This document shows positions 27,943 to 37,319 of a stretch of 64,000 nucleotides of DNA, piece by piece; position 1 is the first letter of the stretch, and each line of letters begins with the position of its first letter. The position numbers and the translations under genes were made by a program. This stretch comes from Otariodibacter oris (GTDB lineage Bacteria > Pseudomonadota > Gammaproteobacteria > Enterobacterales > Pasteurellaceae). The stretch is taken from NCBI RefSeq assembly GCF_009684715.1, contig NZ_CP016604.1:62001-126000 (forward strand). The letters run 5' to 3'. The notes below the pieces were generated by a model, which saw only the letters and a program-made list of their open reading frames with translations, did no database searches and was not told the origin of the DNA.

Positions 27943-29181
27943 TTACCCAACCCATCGCTTAAAAATAAGGGAGGTATTCACTCCACCAAATGCAAAATTA
28001 TTATTCATGACATAATCTGTTTGGATTTCTCGTCCATCACCTTGTATATAATCCACTTTGCCACATCGCTCATCAATATCTTCTAGGTTAATTGTTGGTG
28101 CAAACCAACCATCTCGCATCATTTCAATAGAGAACCATGATTCTAAAGCACCACAAGCCCCAAGTGTATGACCAAGGTAACTTTTTTGTGAACTCAATGG
28201 AATATGACCAAATACAGCTTCGGCAGCTAATGTTTCCGCAATATCGCCTTGTTCTGTAGCGGTACCATGCCCATTTACGTAGCCTATTTGCTGAGGTGTG
28301 ATGTTGGCATCTTTTAGTGCCATTTCCATACAGCGTTGCATCGTTTCTTTTTGTGGTCGGGTAACATGGCTACCATCACTATTTGCACCGTATCCCACAA
28401 TTTCTGCAATAATATTGGCTCCTCGAGCTAAAGCATGTTCTAGCTCTTCTAATACGAATATACAGCCCCCTTCTCCAATAACTAATCCATCACGTTTTTT
28501 ATCGTATGGAAGTGGCGTGTTCTCTGGGTGAGTATTCTTACGGCTAGCTGCATATAAAGAATCAAACACATACACTTCAGATGGGCAAAATTCTTCACCT
28601 CCTCCTGCTAACATCATTGGAATCAAACCATATTTAATAGATTCATAAGCATATCCAATGCCTTGGCTACCAGATGAGCAAGCACTAGAGGTTGGAATCA
28701 CTCTACCTGTTAAACCAAAGAAAATCCCAATATTTGCCGCAGTGGTATGTGGCATCATTCTGACGTAAGTGTTAGCACTAAAGTTGTCTGAAGAGCCCGT
28801 CATTAAGAGTTCCCCTACATCTCGAGTATCTTTTGTACTTCCTGTTGAGGAACCACATGCAACCCCCATTCGCCCATCCTTTAATATCGGATCAATTTGT
28901 CCATCGTGATATAAATTGGCAGATTGTAATGCTTGTTCTGCAGCATCAACACATAGGTGACTTACTCTACCCATGCTTCTTAATTGTTTACGAGTCCAAT
29001 GCTTAGGCACTTGATAATCTGATATTGGGGCACCTAATTGTGCTTCTAAGTCTGGGAATTGATCTGCCCAATCCATAAACTTAACGGCATTTTGTTTGCG
29101 TTGAAAAGCCGCTTTAATTTCTGACCACTCACGACCAAAGGCAGTAATTCCACCAATACCTGTTACAACAACTCGTTTCAC
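27943..29181 (-). CDS. Beta-ketoacyl-ACP synthase of the APE operon (ApeR-like)
   Basis: A full FabF-type ketosynthase of 412 residues with the Cys-His-His triad: Cys168 in SSACSSGSQG, His305 in NGHGTATEQ and His338 in YLGHTLGACG. The start is GTG with an AAGGA site 7 bases upstream. It probably adds the first or later malonyl units to the aryl starter; in studied clusters this enzyme is the alternative ketosynthase beside the ApeO/ApeC pair. It was presumably followed directly by the CLF gene before the P-loop gene came in. Confidence 0.92.
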   Translation of the reverse strand: MKRVVVTGIGGITAFGREWSEIKAAFQRKQNAVKFMDWADQFPDLEAQLGAPISDYQVPKHWTRKQLRSMGRVSHLCVDAAEQALQSANLYHDGQIDPILKDGRMGVACGSSTGSTKDTRDVGELLMTGSSDNFSANTYVRMMPHTTAANIGIFFGLTGRVIPTSSACSSGSQGIGYAYESIKYGLIPMMLAGGGEEFCPSEVYVFDSLYAASRKNTHPENTPLPYDKKRDGLVIGEGGCIFVLEELEHALARGANIIAEIVGYGANSDGSHVTRPQKETMQRCMEMALKDANITPQQIGYVNGHGTATEQGDIAETLAAEAVFGHIPLSSQKSYLGHTLGACGALESWFSIEMMRDGWFAPTINLEDIDERCGKVDYIQGDGREIQTDYVMNNNFAFGGVNTSLIFKRWVG

Positions 29182-29216
29182 TTAATTATCCTTTTGCAAA
29201 AAATTATGTTTATCTT

Positions 29217-29225
29217 ACCGCTTGT
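29217..29225 (-). repeat. DNA uptake signal sequence core (Apl type)
   Basis: Exact ACCGCTTGT in the gap after the ketoreductase gene, touching its stop codon. Confidence 0.75.
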
Positions 29226-29953
29226 TAGCAAAGCCCACCATTTACTGCGATGACTTGTCGCGTAATATAGCCCGCATTCTCATCCATTAAAAATTGAACG
29301 GCATGAGCGACTTCTTCTGGGCTACCCATTCTTTGAGAAGGGATCATTTTAATTATTTCATTAATCGGGACATTTTCATCTAAAATATCTGTATCAATCA
29401 ATCCAGGAGCAACACAATTTACCGTAATTTTACGTTTTGCCAACTCAACTGCGAGAGCTTTTGCCGCACCAATAATTCCTGCTTTTGAGGCACTGTAATT
29501 CACTTGTCCACGATTACCAATTAACCCAGAAACTGAGGTAATACAAACAATTCTACCTGCTTTTCGACGACGGATCATTGGCATCATAATAGGATGTAAT
29601 ACATTGTAAAAGCCATCTAAATTGGTACGTAAAACGCTATCCCAATCATCATCAGTTAATGCAGGAAAGGCATTGTCTCTTGTTAAGCCCGCATTTAATA
29701 CTACCCCATAATAAGCGCCAAAATTTTCCACATCCTCAAGTAATTGCTTGGCGACTTCTTGACGATCACTCACATCAAATTGTAATACGCGAGCATCTTG
29801 ACCTAAATCTCTAACAGACTGAGCCACGGCTTCTGCTTCTTCAATTCGGCTACGGCAGTGAACAACGATGTTGTATCCTAGTTTGGCAAGTGTTAAGGCA
29901 ATTGCTTTGCCAATGCCTCGACTGGAACCTGTTATAAGAACTGTTTTACTCAC
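29225..29953 (-). CDS. 3-oxoacyl-ACP reductase of the APE operon (ApeQ, FabG-like)
   Basis: A 242-residue short-chain dehydrogenase with the NADPH motif TGSSRGIG (residues 8-15) and the Ser140, Tyr153, Lys157 catalytic set (YSASK). It reduces the beta-keto group in each extension cycle. The start is a GTG that overlaps the dehydratase stop (GTGA). It is distinct from the housekeeping fabG, judged by its place in the cluster. Confidence 0.93.
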   Translation of the reverse strand: MSKTVLITGSSRGIGKAIALTLAKLGYNIVVHCRSRIEEAEAVAQSVRDLGQDARVLQFDVSDRQEVAKQLLEDVENFGAYYGVVLNAGLTRDNAFPALTDDDWDSVLRTNLDGFYNVLHPIMMPMIRRRKAGRIVCITSVSGLIGNRGQVNYSASKAGIIGAAKALAVELAKRKITVNCVAPGLIDTDILDENVPINEIIKMIPSQRMGSPEEVAHAVQFLMDENAGYITRQVIAVNGGLC

Positions 29954-30399
29954 TTTTCCTCCCTAGGACTAAATACATTTAATGCACCTTCTAAAATAAT
30001 CTTATTTTCTGTTAAATCTATTAATTTGGCATCGAATACACCAAATCCTGTTGCATCTTGAATGGACATCTTTATCTGAATTTGCAATTTTGAACTAATA
30101 GGGATTTCTTTGGTATGAACATACAGTTTACGCGTTCCTAATAAATACCCTAAACTAATGGGTCTATTGGCTAATATATCTTGGCAGCCTGACCACGCAG
30201 CAATACCTTGAGCCATAATTTCAATACCAGCAAATGCTTCTAATTTTCCGTTCTTTATCAAGATGTGATTTTCTCGAATTTCACTTTCAGCTATTAAAAA
30301 GTCATCACCAAAGTCTGTGATTCTATCAATTAATACCATGCTTTCACTATGGGGGATTAACGGCTCAACATTGATAATAGGGCAAGTTAGCTCGATCAT
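29950..30399 (-). CDS. Hotdog 3-hydroxyacyl-ACP dehydratase of the APE operon (ApeP-like)
   Basis: A 149-residue FabZ-like protein with IPHSESMVLIDRI, where His17 is the probable catalytic base, and the GIEIMAQGIAAWSG helix carrying an acidic residue. With the dehydratase at 24566-25216 the cluster has two; they are reported to act together in other APE systems. It lies one base after the ketosynthase stop and overlaps the reductase by four. Confidence 0.9.
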   Translation of the reverse strand: MIELTCPIINVEPLIPHSESMVLIDRITDFGDDFLIAESEIRENHILIKNGKLEAFAGIEIMAQGIAAWSGCQDILANRPISLGYLLGTRKLYVHTKEIPISSKLQIQIKMSIQDATGFGVFDAKLIDLTENKIILEGALNVFSPREEK

Positions 30400-30400
30400 T

Positions 30401-31612
30401 TTATTCTCCTAAAATCAATACGGTGTTATTTCCACCAAATGCAAAGGAGCTACTTGCACCAATACGTTTACTTTGTTTCCACATACTTGTTGAATCAGTA
30501 ATAGACAATGCGGGTAATTCAGGATCTATTTTCTTATCCCATAATTGAGCAGGTAATTTGCCTTCGGGATTATATCGACGGCTAATTATTCCCCATAAAA
30601 TAGCGGCTTCAATAGCGCCAGCAGCACCTAACGTATGCCCTGTGTATGGTTTTGTTGTTGTACAAGCGGTCTGATCACCAAATACTTTTGCAACTGCAAT
30701 GGCTTCCATTTGATCATTATGAACGGTTCCTGTGCCATGCAAATTTATCCACCCAATCTGGTCTGGATGAACATTCGCTGAATGCAGTGCATTTTGAAAT
30801 GCTGAAATAGCACCTTCACCTTCTGGATGGGGGGAGGACATGTGGTAAGCATCGCTACTTGAGCCATATCCCAAAAACTGAATGGATTGATCATCTAAGG
30901 GCTCTTTTGTCATCACAAATGTAGCGGCACCTTCTCCGATATTAATTCCATTTCTGTTGATTGATAACGGATTTGTTTGTTGTTCTGATAAAACAGATAA
31001 AGAACCAAACCCACTCACCGTGAGTGGTGAGAGGGTATCGACGCCACCGCAAATAACCGCATCACATAAATTATTCTTTAATAGACGAGCTGCACTAATT
31101 AGAGCTTTAGAACCAGAGGTACAAGCTGTTGATATACCATAGGTTAGCCCTTTTAACTGATACACTTCAGCAATAAAATCTGCAGGCGCAGAGAAATACT
31201 GCTGTTGCTGATTAAATTCTTCTTTTGCATCATGATGTGCCGCAACATTTTTAAAAACAGTGATATTTTCATCAACACCTGTTGTTGATGTTCCGATCAC
31301 AACAGCAATTCGAGAAGCACCAAAATGATCAATGCATTGTTTAATATAAGTTTCTATTTGTTCTAAGGCATGCCACAACAATTGATTATTTCGGCTATGG
31401 TGCAATGGATTTAAATTTTGAGGGAAAGGGCGGAAATCAATATTTACTTCCCCAAATGTTCCCTCTTTTCCCGATATCTGAGAAGAAGAAAATACGCGAT
31501 CAGAAAAATGTAATGTTTTACTTTTTCCTTCTAATAACTTATCTATGTGGGTTTTAATTCCTTCACCTAAACTGCTGATAATCGCTGGTGGAGTTAAAAA
31601 TAATCTTTCCAC
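30401..31612 (-). CDS. Beta-ketoacyl-ACP synthase of the APE operon (ApeO-like)
   Basis: A 403-residue ketosynthase with an intact triad: Cys164 in ISTACTSGSK, His292 in LHGTGTVHND and His326 in YTGHTLGAAG. By analogy it forms the elongating pair with the truncated chain-length factor at 26493-27245. The start is GTG with TAGGAG upstream, 8 bases after the lipoprotein gene. An uptake core lies at 30662. Confidence 0.92.
   Translation of the reverse strand: MERLFLTPPAIISSLGEGIKTHIDKLLEGKSKTLHFSDRVFSSSQISGKEGTFGEVNIDFRPFPQNLNPLHHSRNNQLLWHALEQIETYIKQCIDHFGASRIAVVIGTSTTGVDENITVFKNVAAHHDAKEEFNQQQQYFSAPADFIAEVYQLKGLTYGISTACTSGSKALISAARLLKNNLCDAVICGGVDTLSPLTVSGFGSLSVLSEQQTNPLSINRNGINIGEGAATFVMTKEPLDDQSIQFLGYGSSSDAYHMSSPHPEGEGAISAFQNALHSANVHPDQIGWINLHGTGTVHNDQMEAIAVAKVFGDQTACTTTKPYTGHTLGAAGAIEAAILWGIISRRYNPEGKLPAQLWDKKIDPELPALSITDSTSMWKQSKRIGASSSFAFGGNNTVLILGE
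30662..30670 (+). repeat. DNA uptake signal sequence core (Apl type)
   Basis: Exact ACAAGCGGT inside the first ketosynthase gene of the APE operon; the last copy before a long stretch without any. Confidence 0.75.
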
Positions 31613-31620
31613 TTATTCTC

Positions 31621-32100
31621 CTATTGTGCCATTTCTTCAATTAACCATTCAGATTTTGGTAACTGGATATAAATATTGTGACCTTGTTTTCCAATTTTCC
31701 AAGCTTGATGCCTATTAATGAAATAAGTGTTTATATCAGGCCCATAAACTATCTTACTAAAAGAAAATAATGGATGATTTGGATTTAAATATGTAGCAAT
31801 TGCAGAAAAAAGCCATTTAGCTTCAGCATTTGGCGGGACAAATCCATCGTTTTGCCACCCATCTTTAGTCAATAAGACTCGGCTAAGTGGAATGCCCAAA
31901 GGATCTGTTTGTACCCAACGCCATTGCTGATCTGAAAATTGGATAACTAATAAACTTGTTTCAACTTTTGGGCTATTCTGCTCGACTTTGAACATTTTAC
32001 TTTCTTGTGCTTGTTCCGGTAATTCTATAACTGTTGGTAATGATGAACAAGCTGAAAGTAGAGAAAATATAGATAAAACAAATAGATACTTTAAGTGCAT
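31621..32100 (-). CDS. DUF3261 lipoprotein, first gene of the APE operon (ApeN-like)
   Basis: A 159-residue lipoprotein with signal MHLKYLFVLSIFSLLSAC (lipid on Cys18). The mature part is rich in Trp and Phe and resembles the DUF3261 proteins of aryl polyene clusters. It is the first gene after the operon promoter, with an AAGGG site. Its likely role is in placing or anchoring the pigment in the outer membrane, but this is unproven. Confidence 0.85.
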   Translation of the reverse strand: MHLKYLFVLSIFSLLSACSSLPTVIELPEQAQESKMFKVEQNSPKVETSLLVIQFSDQQWRWVQTDPLGIPLSRVLLTKDGWQNDGFVPPNAEAKWLFSAIATYLNPNHPLFSFSKIVYGPDINTYFINRHQAWKIGKQGHNIYIQLPKSEWLIEEMAQ

Positions 32101-32468
32101 ATGTAGGCCCTTGTATGTGAGGTAGTGTATTATAACTCTTACTCATCGGATCTCTCAAAAGATTAGTAAAAAAGAATATTATTTTCTGATTGGATTTACT
32201 TAAAAATATTTAAAACGACTTTCTCTTATATAATTAATTTATTATTTAAATTTATTTTAATCATAAAGTAGTAAGCCTATCTTTTATATTTAATAATATA
32301 TTTTAATTAATAAATTAAATAATAAGATTTAAAATATATATTTACTGATTATTTAAATAAAAATTTTTCCTTATAGTGATATAAGAAATAAGAAGTTTAC
32401 TTGTTAAATATAAATCAATACTATCCCTGAAGCTCTAATATTTTATAAGTGAAGAAGAGGAGACTGCC
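32101..32468. other. Divergent gap between the APE and dehydrogenase operons
   Basis: These 368 bases are extremely A/T-rich in the middle (32200-32400), with long runs of A and T words and no frame I would call a gene. The left end holds the APE promoter, listed separately. The right end must hold the dehydrogenase promoter, but no single -35/-10 pair stands out. The composition suits a silencing (H-NS-like) or junction region between two acquired blocks. Confidence 0.6.
32129..32158 (-). promoter_or_regulatory. Sigma-70-type promoter of the APE operon
   Basis: On the minus strand TTGAGA (32153-32158) and TATAAT (32129-32134) are 18 bases apart. Transcription would start near 32121, giving a leader of about 20 bases before the DUF3261 lipoprotein gene. 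Confidence 0.6.
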
Positions 32469-33566
32469 GTGAAAATTAGTAACTTAAAATTTACTGAAAT
32501 AACAGCATCATATGGTGACACTTTTCCTATGTACCAGATTTTAGATGAAAAAGGAAAAGTTGTTGATAAAGATGCAATAAAAGATTTAACAGACCAAGAA
32601 TTAGTTACATTAATGGAAACGATTACTTGGGGACGAGCAATGGATGAACGTGTGATTTTGCTAAACCGTCAAGGTGCATTGAGTAACTATGCGCCAGGTG
32701 GTGGACAAGAGGCAAGTCAGTATGGATCCCTGTTAGCACTAGATAAAAAAGATGTTTTTGCTCCAACTTATCGAGATGTTTTAGTGGGCGTTAAATTTGG
32801 TATGACCTTAACACAAGCATTTCTTTGGTATAAGGGTCATTTTGCAGGAAATCAATATCCTGATGATGTACATATGTATTCTCCGAATGTTATTGTCGGA
32901 GGTACGGCTATTCAGGCATTAGGTAACGGAATCGGTAAACGAATGAAGGGTGAAAAACAAATCGCTTTAGCCCTTATGGGAGACTCTGCTACTTCACAAG
33001 GTGACTTCTATGAAGCGCTTAACTTTGGTGGTGTATTTGATGCTCAATTAGTTGTTGTTGTGCAAAATAATGGCTATGGAATCTCAGTACCAACTTCAAA
33101 ACAAACTAAAGCAGAAACTCTTGCACAAAAAGCAGTAGCAGCGGGTATTCCTGCTATCCGTGTAGATGGTATGGATCCAGTTGCAGTTTACTATGCAGTT
33201 AAAAAAGCGCGTGAATTTGCTATCGAACATGGTCCTATCTTGATTGAAAATGTAACTTACCGTTTTGGACCTCACACAATGTCTGATGATCCTAAACGTT
33301 ATAGAGACGATGCTGAAGTAGAAGAATGGCGTAAAAAGGATCCTCTAATCCGTCTTGGAAATTACCTCACTGAAAAAGGATTGTGGAGTAAAGAAAAAGT
33401 AGATGCAATTTACGAAGAGGTTAAAAATCAAGCTAAAGATGCACTAGCAGAAATGGCAAAAGCCACACCACAAAAAATTTCTGATTTCTTGAAATTTATG
33501 TATGCAGATCAACCACAAAATATCAAAGAACAAATTGCCTACCACGAAGCTAAGGAGGAAAACTAA
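32469..33566 (+). CDS. pdhA: Pyruvate/2-oxo-acid dehydrogenase E1 alpha subunit, Gram-positive type
   Basis: Thiamine-diphosphate decarboxylase alpha chain of a heterotetrameric E1, 365 residues. The ThDP motif runs from GDS (171) to NN (200-201); most relatives have GDG. The start is GTG with GAGGAG upstream. It reads like Firmicutes PdhA (YAPGGGQEASQYGS, KQTKAETLAQKAVAAGIP, MSDDPKRYR). Gammaproteobacteria normally use a homodimeric AceE instead, so this looks like a transferred gene. Pyruvate is the likely substrate, but with ptb and buk downstream a 2-oxobutyrate or branched substrate is possible. Confidence 0.88.
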   Translation: MKISNLKFTEITASYGDTFPMYQILDEKGKVVDKDAIKDLTDQELVTLMETITWGRAMDERVILLNRQGALSNYAPGGGQEASQYGSLLALDKKDVFAPTYRDVLVGVKFGMTLTQAFLWYKGHFAGNQYPDDVHMYSPNVIVGGTAIQALGNGIGKRMKGEKQIALALMGDSATSQGDFYEALNFGGVFDAQLVVVVQNNGYGISVPTSKQTKAETLAQKAVAAGIPAIRVDGMDPVAVYYAVKKAREFAIEHGPILIENVTYRFGPHTMSDDPKRYRDDAEVEEWRKKDPLIRLGNYLTEKGLWSKEKVDAIYEEVKNQAKDALAEMAKATPQKISDFLKFMYADQPQNIKEQIAYHEAKEEN

Positions 33567-33567
33567 T

Positions 33568-34545
33568 ATGTCCGTTCTTACATTAGCACAAGCTGTTACC
33601 GAAGGCTTACGAGAAGCCATGAAAAAACATGATAATACATTAATTTTTGGTGAAGACGTTGGTAAAAATGGTGGCGTTTTCCGTATTACTGCGGGTTTAC
33701 AAGATGAATTTGGTGAAAAACGTGTATTTGATACGCCTTTAGCTGAATCAGGTATTCTTCATATGTCTGTTGGTCTTGCTCAAGAAGGTTTTCTTCCTCT
33801 TCCAGAAATTCAATTTTCTGGATTTATTGTAGAAGCGATGGATGCTCTAATTGTTCAAATTTCACGTCAACGTTATCGTTCAGGAGGAACAAGAAAAGCG
33901 CCAATCGTTATTCGTGCGCCTTATGGTGGAGGGGTTCATACGCCAGAAATGCACTCTGATAGCTTGGAAGGTATGTTTGCTCAAATTCCAGGTTTACGTG
34001 TAGTTATTCCATCATCAGCTTATGATGCTAAAGGATTACTATTATCAGCGATTGAATCTGAAGATCCTGTATTTTTCCTAGAACATCTTCGTTTATATCG
34101 TACAGTTAAAGATGAAGTTCCTGAAGGTTATTACACAGTACCTTTAGATAAAGCGAATGTTGTTCGTGAAGGTAAGGATGTTACTTTAATTGGTTACGGA
34201 TTAATGATTCCTCTTGCTGTCAAAGCTGCAGAACAATTAGAAAAAGAAGGAATCAGTGCAGAAGTTATCGATCTCAGAACTGTTTCACCAGTTGATTATG
34301 AAACTATTGAGAAATCTGTTGCTAAAACTCATAGAGCTATAGTTCTCCAAGAAGCACAACGTCAAGCAGGTATCGCTGGACAAGTAATGTCAGAAATTGC
34401 AGAGAGAAACTTTATGGATCTGGATGCGCCAGTTGCTCGTGTCACAGCACCAGATACCATTTTCCCATTCGGTTTAGCAGAAGATGACTGGTTACCAAGT
34501 ACAGAAGATATCGTTGCTAAAGCGAAAGAAATCGTAGAATTTTAG
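33568..34545 (+). CDS. pdhB: Pyruvate/2-oxo-acid dehydrogenase E1 beta subunit
   Basis: Beta chain of the same E1, 325 residues, with [15 protein letters not shown] and the [10 protein letters not shown] segment whose Glu contacts thiamine diphosphate, then a C-terminal transketolase-like domain. I start at ATG 33568, one base after the alpha stop, because AAGGAGG lies just upstream; a longer frame to 33502 only covers pdhA. The strong ribosome sites of this operon resemble Gram-positive practice. Confidence 0.92.
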   Translation: MSVLTLAQAVTEGLREAMKKHDNTLIFGEDVGKNGGVFRITAGLQDEFGEKRVFDTPLAESGILHMSVGLAQEGFLPLPEIQFSGFIVEAMDALIVQISRQRYRSGGTRKAPIVIRAPYGGGVHTPEMHSDSLEGMFAQIPGLRVVIPSSAYDAKGLLLSAIESEDPVFFLEHLRLYRTVKDEVPEGYYTVPLDKANVVREGKDVTLIGYGLMIPLAVKAAEQLEKEGISAEVIDLRTVSPVDYETIEKSVAKTHRAIVLQEAQRQAGIAGQVMSEIAERNFMDLDAPVARVTAPDTIFPFGLAEDDWLPSTEDIVAKAKEIVEF

Positions 34546-34556
34546 GAGGACATAGA

Positions 34557-35894
34557 ATGTATCAATATATTTTACCTGATGCAGGAGAAGGGACACATGA
34601 AAGTGTAATCATGTCTTGGGCAGCTAAAGTCGGAGATAAAATTACTGAAGATCAAGTTCTATTAGAGATTGAAAGTGATAAAGCTGTTGTTGAATTACCA
34701 AGTCCTATCACTGGTTATTTAGCAAAAATCTATGTCGAAGCAGGTGATACAGGTATTGTTGGTGAACCTATTGCGGATATTGCAGAAACAGAAGAAGAGT
34801 TAAAATCTTATTTAGCAGGAGGCGGAGCAAGTTCAGCGCCAGCACCTAAAGCTGAAAAAACAGAAGTAGCAACATCTGAAGTAAAAGAGACTGAAGTTCC
34901 AAAAACAGATTCTGTTCCAGAAATCGTAGTTAAAGAAGTTGATGATAGTGTTGATGTACGCACATTAGCTGTTCCAAGAGTAAGACGTTACGCTCGCTCA
35001 AAAGGTGTTGATATCCGTGCAATTCAAGGTACAGGAAATCATGGCAAAGTTACTATGGAAGATGTAGATAACTTCTTAGCTCATGGTCCTTCAGTTAAAG
35101 CAAGTTCTGCTAAAGATGATGCTAAATCTGAACAAACTGCAGCTACAGCAAGTACTCAAAAAGTCGTATCAGGCGAAGAATATCCTGAAGTTGTTGAAAA
35201 ATTATCATCAATGCGCCGCACTATTGCTGATGCATTATCTAAGAGCAGTACAGAAGTTGCTCAGGTTACCGTATTCGATCAAGCTGAAGTTGATGCTTTA
35301 GTAGCACATCGTAACAAGATGAAAGTTCTTGCAGCAGAAAGAGATATTAAATTAACCTTCACTCCATATTTAGTTAAAGCGTTAGTTGGAATGTTAAAAC
35401 AATTCCCTGATCTTAATGTATCACTGGATATGGATAAAAATGAAATTAGCCACCATCAATACTACAATATTGGTGTAGCAACTGATACTCCAAGAGGATT
35501 AGTTGTGCCAATGATTCGTCATGCAGATCGTAAGAGCTTATTTGACATTGCTAAAGAGATTTCAGAAATTGCTCAAAAAGCACGTGATGGAAAAATTTCA
35601 GCATCTGATATGGGTAAAGGTTCTATCTCTGTTACAAACGTAGGTGCGGCTGCAACTGCGGGTGTTTGGTCAACACCAATCATTAACTTACCTGAAATTG
35701 CTATCTTAAATGTTGGACGTATTGATAAAGTATTTGTTCCTGATGAAGAAGGCAATCCAGTGCTTAAACAGGTGATGAAAATTTCATTTGCCTTTGATCA
35801 CAGAGCTATTGATGGGGTTTACGCTCAAAAAGCAATTAACCTTCTTAAGAAATACCTCAGTGACCCAGATTTATTATTAGCGGAAGGAGGTTAA
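34557..35894 (+). CDS. pdhC: Dihydrolipoamide acyltransferase (E2)
   Basis: A 445-residue E2 with one N-terminal lipoyl domain (lipoylated Lys42 in [13 protein letters not shown]), a linker rich in Ala, Glu, Lys and Thr (about 85-135), an E1/E3-binding domain ([19 protein letters not shown]) and the catalytic domain ending in FDHRAIDG with the active-site His. A GGAGGA site precedes the ATG. A single lipoyl domain and this architecture match Gram-positive PDH or branched-chain complexes, not the triple-lipoyl E. coli AceF. Confidence 0.92.
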   Translation: MYQYILPDAGEGTHESVIMSWAAKVGDKITEDQVLLEIESDKAVVELPSPITGYLAKIYVEAGDTGIVGEPIADIAETEEELKSYLAGGGASSAPAPKAEKTEVATSEVKETEVPKTDSVPEIVVKEVDDSVDVRTLAVPRVRRYARSKGVDIRAIQGTGNHGKVTMEDVDNFLAHGPSVKASSAKDDAKSEQTAATASTQKVVSGEEYPEVVEKLSSMRRTIADALSKSSTEVAQVTVFDQAEVDALVAHRNKMKVLAAERDIKLTFTPYLVKALVGMLKQFPDLNVSLDMDKNEISHHQYYNIGVATDTPRGLVVPMIRHADRKSLFDIAKEISEIAQKARDGKISASDMGKGSISVTNVGAAATAGVWSTPIINLPEIAILNVGRIDKVFVPDEEGNPVLKQVMKISFAFDHRAIDGVYAQKAINLLKKYLSDPDLLLAEGG

Positions 35895-35895
35895 C

Positions 35896-37308
35896 ATGGT
35901 AGTTGGTGGATTAACAAATGAGGTGGATACCATTGTTGTTGGTTCTGGTCCCGGTGGATATGTTGCCGCTATTCGAGCCGCTCAATTAGGTCAAAAAGTT
36001 GTTATTGTAGAAAAACAATATATTGGGGGAGTGTGCCTCAATGTAGGCTGTATTCCTTCTAAAGCATTGATCCATATTGGTCATGAGTACGCTAAAACTA
36101 AGCACCCTCAGCCGTTTGGTTTAACTGTAAGTGATAGTCAGTTAGATTTTACCAAAGCGCAAGACTGGAAAAATAATGAGGTTGTTTCTAAGTTAACAAC
36201 GGGTATCAAAACATTATTGAAAAAAAATAAAGTCACTATCATTGAAGGTGAGGCTCACTTTGTCGCAAAAGATACGTTATTTGTCACACCTAAAGATGGG
36301 CTTGGAGAAGGTTATCGTTTTAAAAATGCAATTTTAGCGGTTGGAAGTCGTCCAATTGAATTAAAAGCATTCCAATTTAATGATGACATTTTAGATTCAA
36401 CAGGGCTTCTCAATTTAAGTGCGATTCCAAAAGAATTAGCTGTTATTGGTGGTGGTTATGTCGGAATGGAATTAGCAATGGCATATGCTAATTTAGGTAG
36501 TCATGTTACTGTTTTAGAAGGTCAAGATAGTATATTGAATGGCTTTGAAAAAGACTTAATTAAACCAGTTTTGGAAGAAGCTAAGAAATTGAATATGACA
36601 ATCTTAACCAATGCTAAAGCATCTCGCTACGAAAAAGACGATAAAGGACTTCATCTGTTCTACCAGGTAGGTGATAAAGAAGAAGAGCTTGTTGCTGATA
36701 AGATTGCTGTTTTAGTTGGTCGTCGCCCAAATACAGATCAAATGAGTATTGAATTATCTGGTATTGATTTAGATGAAAAAGGATTAATTCCAGTTAATGA
36801 ACAAATGCAAACAAATCAAGAGCATATCTATGCAATCGGTGATATCACCGCTGGACCTGCATTAGCACATAAAGCATCATACGAAGCGAAAGTGGCAGCA
36901 GAAGCTATTTCAGGCGTCGAAGGTGTTGCGGCAGACTATCTCGTTATTCCAACAGTAGCTTATACTCAACCAGAAATTGCGACTGTAGGATTGACTAAAG
37001 CACAAGCAGAAGAAAAAGGAATTTCACCTAAGGTTGCGACTTTTAGATTCGCAAGTAATGGTCGAGCTTTATCAATGGATGAGCCAGAAGGTTTTGTTCG
37101 CTTAATTTCTAATAAAGAAACCAATCAATTAATTGGTGCTCAATTAGTGGGTCCTGGTGTTAGTGAATTAATTGGTGAAGTGACTTTAGCTATTGAGAAT
37201 TTATTAACAGCTGAAGATATCACTCTTACTATCCACAATCACCCAAGTTTATCTGAAACCATCATGGATGCTAGTGAAATATTACTAGGCCATGGTATAC
37301 ACCAATAG
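35896..37308 (+). CDS. lpdA: Dihydrolipoamide dehydrogenase (E3)
   Basis: A 470-residue flavoprotein disulfide reductase with FAD motif VVGSGPGGYVAA, redox pair GGVCLNVGCIPSKAL, NAD motif VIGGGYVGMELA and the C-terminal HNHPSLSET His-Glu pair. It reoxidises the lipoyl group of E2. It has no fused lipoyl domain. It starts one base after E2 with GGAAGGAGG upstream. A second, housekeeping lpd probably exists elsewhere in the genome. Confidence 0.93.
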   Translation: MVVGGLTNEVDTIVVGSGPGGYVAAIRAAQLGQKVVIVEKQYIGGVCLNVGCIPSKALIHIGHEYAKTKHPQPFGLTVSDSQLDFTKAQDWKNNEVVSKLTTGIKTLLKKNKVTIIEGEAHFVAKDTLFVTPKDGLGEGYRFKNAILAVGSRPIELKAFQFNDDILDSTGLLNLSAIPKELAVIGGGYVGMELAMAYANLGSHVTVLEGQDSILNGFEKDLIKPVLEEAKKLNMTILTNAKASRYEKDDKGLHLFYQVGDKEEELVADKIAVLVGRRPNTDQMSIELSGIDLDEKGLIPVNEQMQTNQEHIYAIGDITAGPALAHKASYEAKVAAEAISGVEGVAADYLVIPTVAYTQPEIATVGLTKAQAEEKGISPKVATFRFASNGRALSMDEPEGFVRLISNKETNQLIGAQLVGPGVSELIGEVTLAIENLLTAEDITLTIHNHPSLSETIMDASEILLGHGIHQ

Positions 37309-37319
37309 AGAAAAAAACT

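Noticed and set aside
32160-32460. AT-rich words before pdhA considered as an attachment site or insertion-sequence end
   Set aside because: No direct or inverted repeat pair and no integrase or transposase nearby; it looks like ordinary low-complexity intergenic DNA.
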